A stretch of 51,544 nucleotides of DNA from CAZPMT01 sp964587655 (GTDB lineage Bacteria > Hydrogenedentota > Hydrogenedentia > Hydrogenedentales > SLHB01), in contig CAZPMT010000026.1 of the NCBI GenBank assembly GCA_964587655.1, positions 1 to 51,544 on the forward strand, in the 5' to 3' direction. The notes beneath the pieces are model-generated. The model worked only from the letters and a program-made list of their open reading frames with translations, was not told the origin of the DNA and did no database searches. The stretch's first letter is position 1; every line of letters starts with the position of its first letter. Shown in pieces: positions 35,286-43,958 of the stretch. Made by a program: the position numbers and the translations under genes.

Positions 35286-36077
35286 TCACTGGCCGGTTGA
35301 GTCGAGCCACGCACCCCACTCGGGCCGATCCGCGCTGAACTCAACAAAACCCGCTTCTCGGTATATTCGCATTGCAACGGGATTATTGGCGGCCATCATG
35401 TAAAGCGGGGTCGAAGCAACGGACGGATAGTGTTCGACCATATGGTGAATCAGCGCGCGGCAGTAACCGCGGCTACGGCATTCGGGATGCGTGACGACAT
35501 TGTCAACGCGTGCATAACCGTGAATGATCTCGAACGAACCCAGCGTTACCGCTCGCGAGTCACAGTTTGTCAAGCCACGACAAACTGTAACGTAGCCCGC
35601 GAACAGATGAAATTCCTCATACTCCAAATGCCGCCGCAGTATGCGCACGGTCCGATCGCTGCCTTCGGCGGAACAAAGGACATCGATGATCGACGCATCA
35701 ACGTCGCGAGCCCGCTTAACCTCGACGGACGGATTGGGGCTAATGGCCGACGCGCCTTCCAGAAGGAAGTAGTGGTTGACGTACTCCTCACACTTGAACC
35801 CATGTCGAGTCAGAACCGGCCTGAGAATGTCCCACTCGCCGGGACGAAACCCCGGATACACGCGAGGCGTCAGTCTCATCCCTTGATAGAACCCCACCAA
35901 GTCTTCTATTGCCTTATCCAAATCGACGTCCAAGCGTAGAATGAGAGCGTGATTGCTGTCATTGGAAAGCGGGTTGTCCGGATTGTAGAACAGCCGGCCA
36001 TAGGGCTTGTCGACTACATTCGTGAACCGGACGGGAAAGTCCCTCTCGCACTCGTACATGCGTTCCAGGTCAATCAT
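35286..36077 (-). CDS. GNAT-family N-acetyltransferase carrying an in-frame palindrome
   Basis: A 263-residue protein with an N-terminal extension (about 1-115) and a C-terminal GNAT domain. The acetyl-CoA-binding motif A is VVTHPECRSRGYCRALIHHMV (about 194-214), and motif B is YMMAANNPVAMRIYREAGF. The substrate is unknown. Residues 164-172 (TVCRGLTNC) are encoded exactly by the 27-bp palindrome at 35562-35588. Without them the sequence reads GYV-DSRAVTLGSF, a normal GNAT beta-hairpin, so the element appears to have added nine codons in phase in a surface turn. Whether the enzyme remains active is not known. Confidence 0.87.
   Translation of the reverse strand: MIDLERMYECERDFPVRFTNVVDKPYGRLFYNPDNPLSNDSNHALILRLDVDLDKAIEDLVGFYQGMRLTPRVYPGFRPGEWDILRPVLTRHGFKCEEYVNHYFLLEGASAISPNPSVEVKRARDVDASIIDVLCSAEGSDRTVRILRRHLEYEEFHLFAGYVTVCRGLTNCDSRAVTLGSFEIIHGYARVDNVVTHPECRSRGYCRALIHHMVEHYPSVASTPLYMMAANNPVAMRIYREAGFVEFSADRPEWGAWLDSTGQ
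35562..35588. repeat. 27-bp palindrome inside the acetyltransferase gene
   Basis: Perfect 10-bp arms ACAGTTTGTC/GACAAACTGT surround the loop AAGCCAC, which is the reverse complement of the loop GTGGCTT; this copy is therefore inverted relative to the one at 34404. It coincides base for base with codons 164-172 of the GNAT gene. Confidence 0.95.
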
Positions 36078-36123
36078 GTTCCCGTCCCCGCATCATTGCA
36101 CGCTCCGGTGCATGAAACAGTAC

Positions 36124-37329
36124 TTACGGCCCTGTTTCGCCGCGTTCGCGTTTTGCGGCGGCTTCTGCTATGGGGCGGAGGTCGAAGCCGAGCGGTTCTC
36201 CGTTGGCGATCTTGGCGCGGGCGGAACGGATGGCGTTCTCGGCGCCTTCGGGGACGGTGGTGTTTGTCCACCAGTTCATGCGTTCGCTGTAGCACCAGAC
36301 GTAGTGGTCGGTCGAGTACAGCGCCCAGTAGACGTTGTGCTCGAACCATTTCGATTGTTCGGCGGGCGTCATGTAGTTGCCGAGCACGCGCATCGTGCGC
36401 ATGGCGTAGTACTGGTCGATGTAGAGCGCCTGGCCGGCCTGCACCTGCGCGCGATACTTCGGCCAAAGTGCGGGGTCGATCATGTGAAGGGCGCGCTGGG
36501 TGATGAGATGATACACGTCGAAATAGGCGCGCGCGTCGGAGTAATAGTATGCGTTCTCGTTGCCGTCGATGATGACGACGCCCGGGCCTGCGCCGCCGAG
36601 CATGCCTTCGAGAAACGCAGGGAGAAGTCCGTAACCGTTTGACGCAAGCGCCGTCGCGCGGTCTTCGGCCTTCATGGGTTTGCAGAGGTCCCCAAACAGG
36701 CTGAGTTGAAAGAAGGTGAGGATCTTCGGATTGGGCAGTTCGCGCTCGACGGCCTTTATGAACTGCGCACCGCGCTTCCGTGCCTGTGCCTCGTATTCGG
36801 CGAAGGTCTTTGAATCTTTGTGCGCGGCCTCGGCGTACGTCCAGGGATTTGTTCCGTAAGGTTCGGGGTCGAAACAGATGCCGACGCACCTGGCGGTCTT
36901 TGCGGCCTTGGCGACGATTGCGGTGTTGTGCTCGATGGCCGTCCAGTGGTTGTCGTCGAACCAGTCCTGGTTCGATGCCGCGAGCATCGTTGCGAAGTTG
37001 TCCGTGAACTTTTCCCACTGCGTGTTCGCGAGGTTGTCGACATCGGCTGCAAACTTCGACTCGTCCCATGGCGTTGGCTCGAAGACGTTCGAGCCGCCTT
37101 GAAGACGAAAGATGATTCCATCGAACGGCTTCTGTTCCATCTCACGGATGTGTGCGCGGACGTAATCGGGCGTGGGGACGTCCCAGCCATACTCGATGAT
37201 CTTCTTTTCCAGCGCCTGCGCGTTCGTTTGACTCTGGGCCGGGATCGCAAGGGACAACATCAAGGCCGCGACGATGCCTGCGAGGCCGGAGTATGATCGC
37301 ACCATTGCGATGAGTGATTTCCGCATCAT
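36124..37329 (-). CDS. Secreted protein of unknown function, possibly TIM-barrel-like
   Basis: A 401-residue protein with a signal peptide (about residues 1-34, ending in AQSQT). The mature part has alternating strands and helices (DGIIFRLQGG, VGICFDPEPYG, KILTFFQLS, GVVIIDGNENAYYY) suggestive of a (beta/alpha)8 hydrolase-like fold. The acidic and aromatic residues at strand ends would suit a glycoside hydrolase. I do not recognise a named family. The ribosome-binding site GGGAGG is 10 nt upstream of the first of two adjacent ATG codons. It is 46 nt downstream of the GNAT gene's upstream end and on the same strand. Confidence 0.65.
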   Translation of the reverse strand: MMRKSLIAMVRSYSGLAGIVAALMLSLAIPAQSQTNAQALEKKIIEYGWDVPTPDYVRAHIREMEQKPFDGIIFRLQGGSNVFEPTPWDESKFAADVDNLANTQWEKFTDNFATMLAASNQDWFDDNHWTAIEHNTAIVAKAAKTARCVGICFDPEPYGTNPWTYAEAAHKDSKTFAEYEAQARKRGAQFIKAVERELPNPKILTFFQLSLFGDLCKPMKAEDRATALASNGYGLLPAFLEGMLGGAGPGVVIIDGNENAYYYSDARAYFDVYHLITQRALHMIDPALWPKYRAQVQAGQALYIDQYYAMRTMRVLGNYMTPAEQSKWFEHNVYWALYSTDHYVWCYSERMNWWTNTTVPEGAENAIRSARAKIANGEPLGFDLRPIAEAAAKRERGETGP

Positions 37330-37470
37330 GATAGGTTCCCTCCCTGTTTGACTGCGCCCATACTGCCACTTTCTCCCGCGGGATACAACCGAAGAACGGA
37401 GATGGCCTTCAGCTATCGGCCATCTTTCCTGACTCCTGTCTCCTGACAGCTCTATTCAGGATCACTCCTT

Positions 37471-38202
37471 CTACGTCGGTTTCGCGGTGCGCTGTCTTAG
37501 GCATTCGGCTAGGGCGATGGCGGCGCTGATCGAGGCGTTGAGGCTTGTGATGGGGCCGGTCAGGGGGATCCTTAGGTGGAAATCACAACGCTCGGCGGCG
37601 AGGCGGCGGATGCCTTTGCCTTCGCCGCCGATCAGGAGAACAACCCGCCCCGTCAGATCGGCCTCCCAGAGCAGTTCCCGGGCGTCGGCCTCGAGGGCGG
37701 CGACCCAGAATCCGGCCTTCTTCAAGGCATCGAGACTCCTCACGAGGTTGGCGGCTTGGACGAGATCGACGTATTCGATTCCTCCCGCCGCGCTCTTCAC
37801 GGCAGCGGGGGTGATGGGCGCGGCACGGTCCTTGCCAAACAGCACTGCGCGCGCGCCGCATGCCGCCGCGGAACGCACAATGGCGCCGAAGTTGTGAGGA
37901 TCCTGAACGCCGTCCAAAGCGACGACGATGCAGTCGGACGGGAATTCGGATCGGGTCCAGGCATCGGCGTTGTGAACGGGAACCGGGTCGGCCTGGAGCA
38001 GCACCCCTTGGTGCACCGCGTCGGGCAGAATGCGATCTAGTTCCGAACGCGGGCATTCGACGATGGGAATCCCGCCCGCGGCGGCACGGATGTCCTCAAG
38101 CCCTTTTGCCCCCTGTAACACGAGGAGCTTGTGGGCCGTTCGCTTGCGCGCCCGCAGGCACTCGAAAACCGGTATTCTGCCCGGAACCCAATCCACGGAC
38201 AA
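37471..38202 (-). CDS. rlmB: SpoU-class 23S rRNA 2'-O-methyltransferase (RlmB/TrmH family)
   Basis: A 243-residue SPOUT methyltransferase. An N-terminal substrate-binding domain (about 1-75) is followed by the knotted SAM domain with motif 1 DGVQDPHNFGAIVRSA, motif 2 LLIGGEGKGIRRL and motif 3 IPLTGPITSLNASISAAIALAE. This architecture is that of RlmB, which methylates G2251 of 23S rRNA; a TrmH-type tRNA target cannot be fully excluded. The start is a TTG, 2 nt after the stop of the upstream gene, with GGAG 11 nt before it. Confidence 0.9.
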   Translation of the reverse strand: MSVDWVPGRIPVFECLRARKRTAHKLLVLQGAKGLEDIRAAAGGIPIVECPRSELDRILPDAVHQGVLLQADPVPVHNADAWTRSEFPSDCIVVALDGVQDPHNFGAIVRSAAACGARAVLFGKDRAAPITPAAVKSAAGGIEYVDLVQAANLVRSLDALKKAGFWVAALEADARELLWEADLTGRVVLLIGGEGKGIRRLAAERCDFHLRIPLTGPITSLNASISAAIALAECLRQRTAKPT

Positions 38203-38204
38203 TC

Positions 38205-38648
38205 TCAGCGATTCTCCAGTTGGTGCACTTCGATGAGTTTCTCGGAGCGCAGCTTGAGGTTGTCATTGTTGGGAAGGCGGCTGTCTATCGAACTGGCGTT
38301 TGCGTCCATGAGTTCCTGCAAGATGTCCACCGCCTTGCGGTAATCCTCGAGTTTCTCGGCGCACTTGACCATGCGGTACTTGTTAAGCCAGAAGTTCTTG
38401 CCATCCGGATAGCGCGTGATGGCCGTATCGAAAATCGACATCGCCTTCTCGTACTTGAAAAGCTTCAGACAGTATCCGCCGAGACGGCTCAGTCCGGCTT
38501 CGTTGATCTCATCCTTCTGCGCGTTGACGCCGGGCTCGTCGGCGGTGAACTTCTTGTACATGTAGTCCACGCCGCCGCTGCTGGCAAGCCAGCCCACAAG
38601 CGCGATGACGCCAATGATGATGGGCCACTTCAGAAACGACAGATCCAT
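38205..38648 (-). CDS. Small membrane-anchored TPR-like protein
   Basis: A 147-residue protein from the ATG at 38648, preceded by GGGAGGAGG at 6 nt. One N-terminal membrane helix (about 6-24, WPIIIGVIALVGWLASSGG) is followed by charged helices with a TPR-like pair (LSRLGGYCLKLFKYEKAMSIFDTAITRYPDGKN). It is tightly linked to the downstream rlmB gene (2-nt gap), probably in one transcript. The function is unknown. Confidence 0.75.
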   Translation of the reverse strand: MDLSFLKWPIIIGVIALVGWLASSGGVDYMYKKFTADEPGVNAQKDEINEAGLSRLGGYCLKLFKYEKAMSIFDTAITRYPDGKNFWLNKYRMVKCAEKLEDYRKAVDILQELMDANASSIDSRLPNNDNLKLRSEKLIEVHQLENR

Positions 38649-38804
38649 GATTCCTCCTCCCTGTCCAACCAGGCCCGCGCAAGATACTCCCCGCGGCCGG
38701 ATTGGGCTCTTGGACGCCACACCTCAAGACCGACAAACTGCGCGCACATTATGCCGCGTTTGGCTGTTTCGGCGCAATGACGCGCGGCAACGAACGCTTC
38801 CAGG

Positions 38805-39167
38805 TCACAGAAAAGGAATGAACGGCGACAGGATCTGAAGCGCTTTGCGAACGATGTCGCTCGCAACGGGAACGTTGAAGTAGACCATAACGAAGCCGAG
38901 CAGAATGATCGCGACGAGCAGGATGACCAGTTTTATCAGGGCGGTCTTGATTTTCTGGAGCGCGCCGGTCGATCGGCTGGAGCGCTGCATTTCCTGGGCG
39001 CGGCCAATGAACTTCTCGTGGCGGTCCTTGCATTGCTCGCCACAGAACTGGCCGGTGGGCCCTTTGACGACGCAACTTGAACAGACCGGTTTCCCGCATT
39101 GTTTGCATCGCGCAACGGCTTCGACACCGGGATGGTTGATACAGCCTGACACTGACGGACTCAACAT
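38805..39167 (-). CDS. B-box-type zinc-ribbon membrane protein
   Basis: A 120-residue protein. The N-terminal half has a B-box-like metal-binding pattern: Cys9, His12, Cys21, Cys24, Cys29, Cys32, Cys42, Cys46, with His50 nearby. A basic linker follows, then one transmembrane helix (about 76-96, IKLVILLVAIILLGFVMVYF). GGGAGG lies 8 nt upstream of the ATG. The topology suggests a small membrane protein with a cytoplasmic zinc module; partners are unknown. The 38649-38804 gap shows nothing clear. Confidence 0.78.
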   Translation of the reverse strand: MLSPSVSGCINHPGVEAVARCKQCGKPVCSSCVVKGPTGQFCGEQCKDRHEKFIGRAQEMQRSSRSTGALQKIKTALIKLVILLVAIILLGFVMVYFNVPVASDIVRKALQILSPFIPFL

Positions 39168-39273
39168 AAGATGTCCCTCCCCATTCGCAAACGCTTTCTC
39201 GCAGTCTCAGAGCGTGTACGGAAAGTGTCCGCACCGTTCCCATGGGAAGTCGCAACCTATCTGAAGGCGCCAG

Positions 39274-39365
39274 CCATGTAGGTCCGGTTTGTAACCGGAC
39301 CAGCTCAGCGGCGTTCCCAATATGTTGCGCATGACTTGGTCCGGTTACAAACCGGACCTACATGG
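39274..39365. repeat. Large inverted repeat downstream of thrS
   Basis: Two 29-bp perfectly inverted arms (39274-39302 and 39337-39365) enclose a 34-nt loop. Each arm itself contains a CCGGTT-TGT-AACCGG hairpin. It begins 17 nt past the thrS stop and could act as a transcription end or a mobile palindrome. No other copy is present in this window. Confidence 0.8.
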
Positions 39366-39382
39366 GCTTTCCGTACACCCTC

Positions 39383-41284
39383 TCAGTCACGCAGCTTCAA
39401 ACGGATCTCGCTTTGCAGGCGTTCCGTGAAGGCATCAAGCGTCATGCCGCCGAGGTCGCCGTGCCGGCGATGCCGCACCGCTACCGCGCCCGCCTGCGAT
39501 TCGCGCTCGCCCACGACCAGCATGTACGGCACTTGCTGCGTTTGTGCGTCGCGGATCTTGTATTTCATCGTCTCGGAACTGGCATCCACCTCGACGCGGA
39601 CGCCGAGATCGAACAGCCGGTTGCGAACGGACTGAGCGTAGCCCAGGAATCCGTCCGCCACGGGAATGATCACGACCTGCACGGGGGCCAGCCACACCGG
39701 AAACGCGCCGGCGAAATGCTCGATCAGGATGCCGAGGAACCGCTCGATGGCCCCGTAAATAACCCGGTGGACCATGACGGGGCGGTGCGCATGGCCGTCG
39801 TGTCCGATGTACTCGAGATCGAATTTCTCCGGCATGGCGAAGTCCAACTGAATGGTCGCGCACTGCCACGACCGGCGCAGGCTGTCGCGCACGTGGAAGT
39901 CGATCTTGGGTCCGTAGAATGCGCCGTCGCCCTCATTGATCTTGTAGGAAAGTCCTCTCGCGTCTAGCGCCTTCCGGAGACTTTCCGTGGCAACTTCCCA
40001 CATCTCGGCCGTGCCGATCGAGTTCTCCGGGCGCGTGCTCAACTCGACCGAGTACTCCAGGCCGAAGATCCCGTACATGTGATCCACGAACTCGATTATG
40101 CCCAGCACCTCGCTTTGGATTTGGTCCTCGCTCATGAATATGTGGGCGTCATCCTGGGTGAACATCCGGACCCGCGACAGGCCGTGCAGCACGCCTGATT
40201 TCTCGTGGCGATGGACAGTGCCGAGTTCGGCCCATCGGAGCGGCAGGTCGCGATAGCTGTGCATGCGGCTCTTGTACACGAGCATGCCGCCTGGGCAATT
40301 CATCGGCTTCACCGCGAAGTCACGGTCATCTATGCTGGTGAAGTACATGTTCTCTTTGAAATGGTCCCAGTGTCCGGACTGCTCCCAGAGGCTCCGGTCG
40401 AGAATGATCGGCGTGCGGAGTTCCCCGTAGCCGCGCTTGCGATGCTCTTCGCGCCAGAAGGCAAGGAGTTCGTTGAGAACAACCATGCCCTTGGGATGAA
40501 AGAATGGAAACCCCGGCCCTTGCTCGTGGAAACTGAATAGATCGAGCTGCTTGCCGAGCTTGCGATGGTCTCGCTTTTCGGCCTCGGCGAGACGGTGAAG
40601 GTGATCGTCGAGATCGGCCTTCTTCGGGAACGCCGTACCGTAGATGCGCTGCAGCATGGGTCTGGACGAATCGCCGCGCCAATACGCGCCCGCCACGCTA
40701 AGCAGCTTGAACGCCTTGATGCGGCCCGCGGAAGGCACGTGCGGCCCGCGGCAAAGGTCGACAAAATCGCCGTGCTGATAGAATGTGATGGCGCCGTCTT
40801 CGAGTCCTTCAATCAACTCGACCTTGTAAGGGTCGCCTTTGAAGAACTCGAGAGCGTCCGCTTTCGACATTTCCTTGCGCACAAACGGCGCATCTTCCTT
40901 GATGATCCGCGCCATCTCCGCCTCGATGGCCGGGAGATCCGCCTCAGTGAAAAGCGGCTGTGTGTCAATGTCGTAGTAGAACCCGTCCTCGATCGCGGGA
41001 CCGATGGCCAGTTTCACGCCGGGCCGCACTCGTCTTATGGCCGAAGCCATCACGTGCGAGGCGCTATGGCGGAAAATGGCGCGGCCCTCTTCCCTATCGA
41101 ACGTCAGTATTTCGACCCGGTCTCCGTCCTTTAGGGGCGTCGCCAAGCCGGCTGCCTGACCGTCTATCTTCGCTCCCAATGCCTCTTTCGCCAGGCGCGG
41201 CCCGATGCGCTCGGCCAAGTTCAGCGCGGTACTGTTTTCCGCCACATCCAGACGCGAACCGTCCGGCAACTCCACTTGAATCAT
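39383..41284 (-). CDS. thrS: Threonine--tRNA ligase
   Basis: A 633-residue class II aminoacyl-tRNA synthetase of usual length, from the ATG at 41284 with AGGAG upstream; the longer frame to 41422 adds an unsupported leader. Domains in order are the TGS domain (1-60), the editing/second additional domain with FRHSASHVMASAI and FYYDID, and the catalytic core. The core holds the zinc-ligand Cys in MNCPGGM, motif 2 around HRHEKSGVLHGLSRVRMFTQDDAHIF, and motif 3 MVHRVIYGAIERFLGILIEH. The C-terminal anticodon-binding domain ends the protein. It charges tRNA-Thr. I see no T-box or autoregulatory hairpin in the leader. Confidence 0.98.
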   Translation of the reverse strand: MIQVELPDGSRLDVAENSTALNLAERIGPRLAKEALGAKIDGQAAGLATPLKDGDRVEILTFDREEGRAIFRHSASHVMASAIRRVRPGVKLAIGPAIEDGFYYDIDTQPLFTEADLPAIEAEMARIIKEDAPFVRKEMSKADALEFFKGDPYKVELIEGLEDGAITFYQHGDFVDLCRGPHVPSAGRIKAFKLLSVAGAYWRGDSSRPMLQRIYGTAFPKKADLDDHLHRLAEAEKRDHRKLGKQLDLFSFHEQGPGFPFFHPKGMVVLNELLAFWREEHRKRGYGELRTPIILDRSLWEQSGHWDHFKENMYFTSIDDRDFAVKPMNCPGGMLVYKSRMHSYRDLPLRWAELGTVHRHEKSGVLHGLSRVRMFTQDDAHIFMSEDQIQSEVLGIIEFVDHMYGIFGLEYSVELSTRPENSIGTAEMWEVATESLRKALDARGLSYKINEGDGAFYGPKIDFHVRDSLRRSWQCATIQLDFAMPEKFDLEYIGHDGHAHRPVMVHRVIYGAIERFLGILIEHFAGAFPVWLAPVQVVIIPVADGFLGYAQSVRNRLFDLGVRVEVDASSETMKYKIRDAQTQQVPYMLVVGERESQAGAVAVRHRRHGDLGGMTLDAFTERLQSEIRLKLRD

Positions 41285-41477
41285 GCTCTTTGACTCTCCT
41301 GCGGCATTCCGCCGTCCTTCGTTTGATCGGGAGACGCGCCGGCTGGAAGATGCAACGTCCCTCCCTGAGAGACGACTATCACATGACCCGCCTTTGCGCC
41401 TGCCTCGTCCGGATGTTAGCATATAATGAAAAGTGAACGGTACTTGGCTCGCTGAGAAACAACGAAAGGATAGACGG

Positions 41478-43286
41478 ATGCATCGTATCCCGCTTCGAAT
41501 TCATGCGCTTGTGTTGGCGTTCCTCCTCCTCAACCTGGCGGCGCTCGCCGACGCTTTCTATATAGCGCCGCATTTGCAGAACGTGACCAAGGACGGCGCT
41601 ACGATCATTTGGGAATCACAGGACGAAGGCACGGGCGTGGTCGAATACGGGCTGGACGGCAAGTTTGATAAACAAGCCCGTGAGGATAAGCCCGCAAAGA
41701 TCCATCGCGTACGCATAGCGGGGCTTGCTCCCGATACGTCCTATTCGTACCGAGTGAAGGCAGGCGCCGATGAACACGCGAGCACGTTCAAGACGGCCCC
41801 CGGCACGCAGCGCCCCATCACGTTCGTGGCTATCGGGGACTCGCGCCGCTGGGATAAGCGCTGGCAGGAAACAAACATGACCGAGCACATGATGCAGTGG
41901 AACCCTGAGTTCGTGATCAACAACGGCGACCTGGTCCTCGAAGGACACAAGTACGAGCTCTGGCCGGAGCACTTCCAGCGCTTCGCGGGGTTCAACGACA
42001 AGATCATGATGGTGTCCGCGCGAGGGAACCATGAGGGTCCGCGGAAGACCGACACCGAGAACGACTGGTTTGCGAAGTACCACGAGCTCCCCGGCAAGGG
42101 AGAGCCGGTGGCCGTGTTCGATTGGGGTAACACGCACTTGATCGTCGTCTCCGTGGACTCCGTGACCGAGTCGGTCGACGAGCTCGACCGGTATCTCAGT
42201 GAGTCGAACAATAAGCACACGATCGTCGTGTTTCATTACCCGATCTACTGTACCGGGTACGCTTCGCCGGAAGACTCGCGCAAGACCGACGGAAAGGGCC
42301 TCGAGAAGATATGGCGGATTCTCGACAAGCATAACGTCACACTTCACCTGGCGGGACACACCCACATCTACGAGCGCACATGGCCGCTCCGCGACGGCAA
42401 ACGTGACGACAAAGCGGGAACGACGTACATCGTCCAGGGCGGCGACATAAACGCGAACTACCCGGATTGGTGGACCGCCGCGACGGATGATCCGTCGACA
42501 ATGGGCAAACCCACTTACACGGTTTTCTCCTGCAAGGACGACCGCATCGAGAGCCGCACATTCTGTTGGGGAACGAAGGAAAACAAGATCGTCGAGCTTG
42601 ATCACGTAATCATTTGCAGAGACGAGACCGTGCCTGCGGCGTTGCTGAGCGACTTGCCTAAGAAAACGGGCGAGGACCTTGCAAAGGCCATCGATGAACT
42701 CGGCGCCATGGCCTACGCACCCGCCGCGAAGGCGCTCGTGCCGTATCTGGCGCAACAGGATACCGCTATTCGCCGTGCCGCCGCGGCCTCCATCCGATCC
42801 ATCGGGAGCCCCGAACCGGCGGAAAGTCTCTTGCCGTATCTCAAAGATGCGGACCCCGCCGTGAGCACCGAGGCGGCGCGCGCCCTCGAGATCGCGATGC
42901 CGGAATCATTGGCCAAGACCGTCGCCCAAACGGCCCAGGATGCCGCCGTTGACGAAAACGTCCGCGTGCGCCTGATCGGCGCGCTTCAGTTCCACGCGCC
43001 CGCGGATATCGGACGTAAAGCCGTTCGGAACATCCTTGAGGGTAATGCCCCGGACCCTGTGCGCAAGCGCGCCGCTCACGCACTCGCTTACGTCTGCACC
43101 AAGGATGACGTCAAGCTGCTGACAAAGCTTCTTGATAAAGAGACCGAACCGTTCGCACTGTTGAGGATCGGCTACGCCCTGAACAAACTCACTGGCAAGC
43201 GCGTCAGCCTGAACGACAAACAACCCCTGGCCAAGTCCACCCCCGGCAGCCGTAAGGAATTCATCAAGGAGTGGCTGTCCGACTAG
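41478..43286 (+). CDS. Secreted purple-acid-phosphatase-like metallophosphoesterase with HEAT repeats
   Basis: A 602-residue exported protein from the ATG at 41478 (AAAGGA upstream). A signal peptide (to about ALADA) is followed by a fibronectin-III-like domain (APHLQNVTKDGATIIWES, then LAPDTSYSYRVKAG). The calcineurin-like phosphoesterase domain follows with IGDSR, VINNGDLV, ARGNHEG, FHYP and AGHTHIYER, all in order, so metal ligands are complete. After about residue 395, alpha-helical HEAT-type repeats run to the C-terminus (APAAKALVPYLAQQDTAIRRAAAASIRSIG and similar). The phosphatase half resembles purple acid phosphatases; the HEAT tail is unusual. Confidence 0.88.
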   Translation: MHRIPLRIHALVLAFLLLNLAALADAFYIAPHLQNVTKDGATIIWESQDEGTGVVEYGLDGKFDKQAREDKPAKIHRVRIAGLAPDTSYSYRVKAGADEHASTFKTAPGTQRPITFVAIGDSRRWDKRWQETNMTEHMMQWNPEFVINNGDLVLEGHKYELWPEHFQRFAGFNDKIMMVSARGNHEGPRKTDTENDWFAKYHELPGKGEPVAVFDWGNTHLIVVSVDSVTESVDELDRYLSESNNKHTIVVFHYPIYCTGYASPEDSRKTDGKGLEKIWRILDKHNVTLHLAGHTHIYERTWPLRDGKRDDKAGTTYIVQGGDINANYPDWWTAATDDPSTMGKPTYTVFSCKDDRIESRTFCWGTKENKIVELDHVIICRDETVPAALLSDLPKKTGEDLAKAIDELGAMAYAPAAKALVPYLAQQDTAIRRAAAASIRSIGSPEPAESLLPYLKDADPAVSTEAARALEIAMPESLAKTVAQTAQDAAVDENVRVRLIGALQFHAPADIGRKAVRNILEGNAPDPVRKRAAHALAYVCTKDDVKLLTKLLDKETEPFALLRIGYALNKLTGKRVSLNDKQPLAKSTPGSRKEFIKEWLSD

Positions 43287-43418
43287 CCACCGCATTATGC
43301 GGAAATGTCCCTTCGCCGGCGTAGGGTGTCGCAAACCCTCGGAATATGCGAGACCGGACGGATGTTATCTCAAGAGGTGGTTTACGCGATATAGGACAAC
43401 CGAGAAGGAGAACTGGAC

Positions 43419-43895
43419 ATGACTCGTAGGACAGCATTTGCGGCGCTTTGGTTCGGTGCACTGGCTGTATTCCTGGCCGCCGGCGCACTCGCGCATGCGG
43501 CGGAAGCATCGAAGGACGCCTATCCGATCGACACGTGTATCGTGTCGGGCGAGAAGCTTGGCGAGATGGGCGACCCGGTGATCATCAACCACAAGGGCCG
43601 CGAAGTGCGGTTCTGTTGCGCCGGATGCAAGCCGAAATTCGAAGCCAATCCCGATGAATACTTGAAGAAGCTCGACGCGGCGATCATCGAGAAGCAGGGA
43701 CCGGCGTACCCGCTCGATCAGTGCGTCGTATCGGGTGAGAAGTTCGACGCGAAGACGAAGCCGGTCGACTATATCTACAAGAATCGTCTCGTCCGCTTCT
43801 GCTGCAAGGATTGCATAGCGACGTTTGAAAAAGACCCACAGAAGTACCTGGACAAGATTGACGCGGCAGCGGGAGCGAAGGCCAAGAAGGGATAA
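43419..43895 (+). CDS. Exported protein with two YHS/TRASH-type metal-binding modules
   Basis: A 158-residue protein with a signal peptide (about residues 1-27, ending in LAHA). Two tandem copies of a cysteine module follow. Copy 1 contains YPIDTCIVSGEKLGEMG then VRFCCAGCKPKFEANPDEYL; copy 2 contains YPLDQCVVSGEKF then VRFCCKDCIATFEKDPQKYL. The FCCxxC core is typical of YHS/TRASH domains thought to bind heavy metals. GAAGGAG lies 10 nt upstream of the ATG. The short lysine-rich tail has no recognised role. Confidence 0.85.
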   Translation: MTRRTAFAALWFGALAVFLAAGALAHAAEASKDAYPIDTCIVSGEKLGEMGDPVIINHKGREVRFCCAGCKPKFEANPDEYLKKLDAAIIEKQGPAYPLDQCVVSGEKFDAKTKPVDYIYKNRLVRFCCKDCIATFEKDPQKYLDKIDAAAGAKAKKG

Positions 43896-43926
43896 GGCCC
43901 GCTTTTCCGGTCGAGTCTTGGCCTTA
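43893..43926. terminator. Possible stem-loop between convergent genes
   Basis: TAAGGCC (43893-43899) and GGCCTTA (43920-43926) can pair around a 20-nt loop, just after the YHS-protein stop and before the convergent nuclease gene's end. It lacks a uridine run, so terminator function is weakly supported. Confidence 0.25.
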
Positions 43927-43958
43927 GCGCCCAACGCGCCCGACGTGAGAGACGTGCC

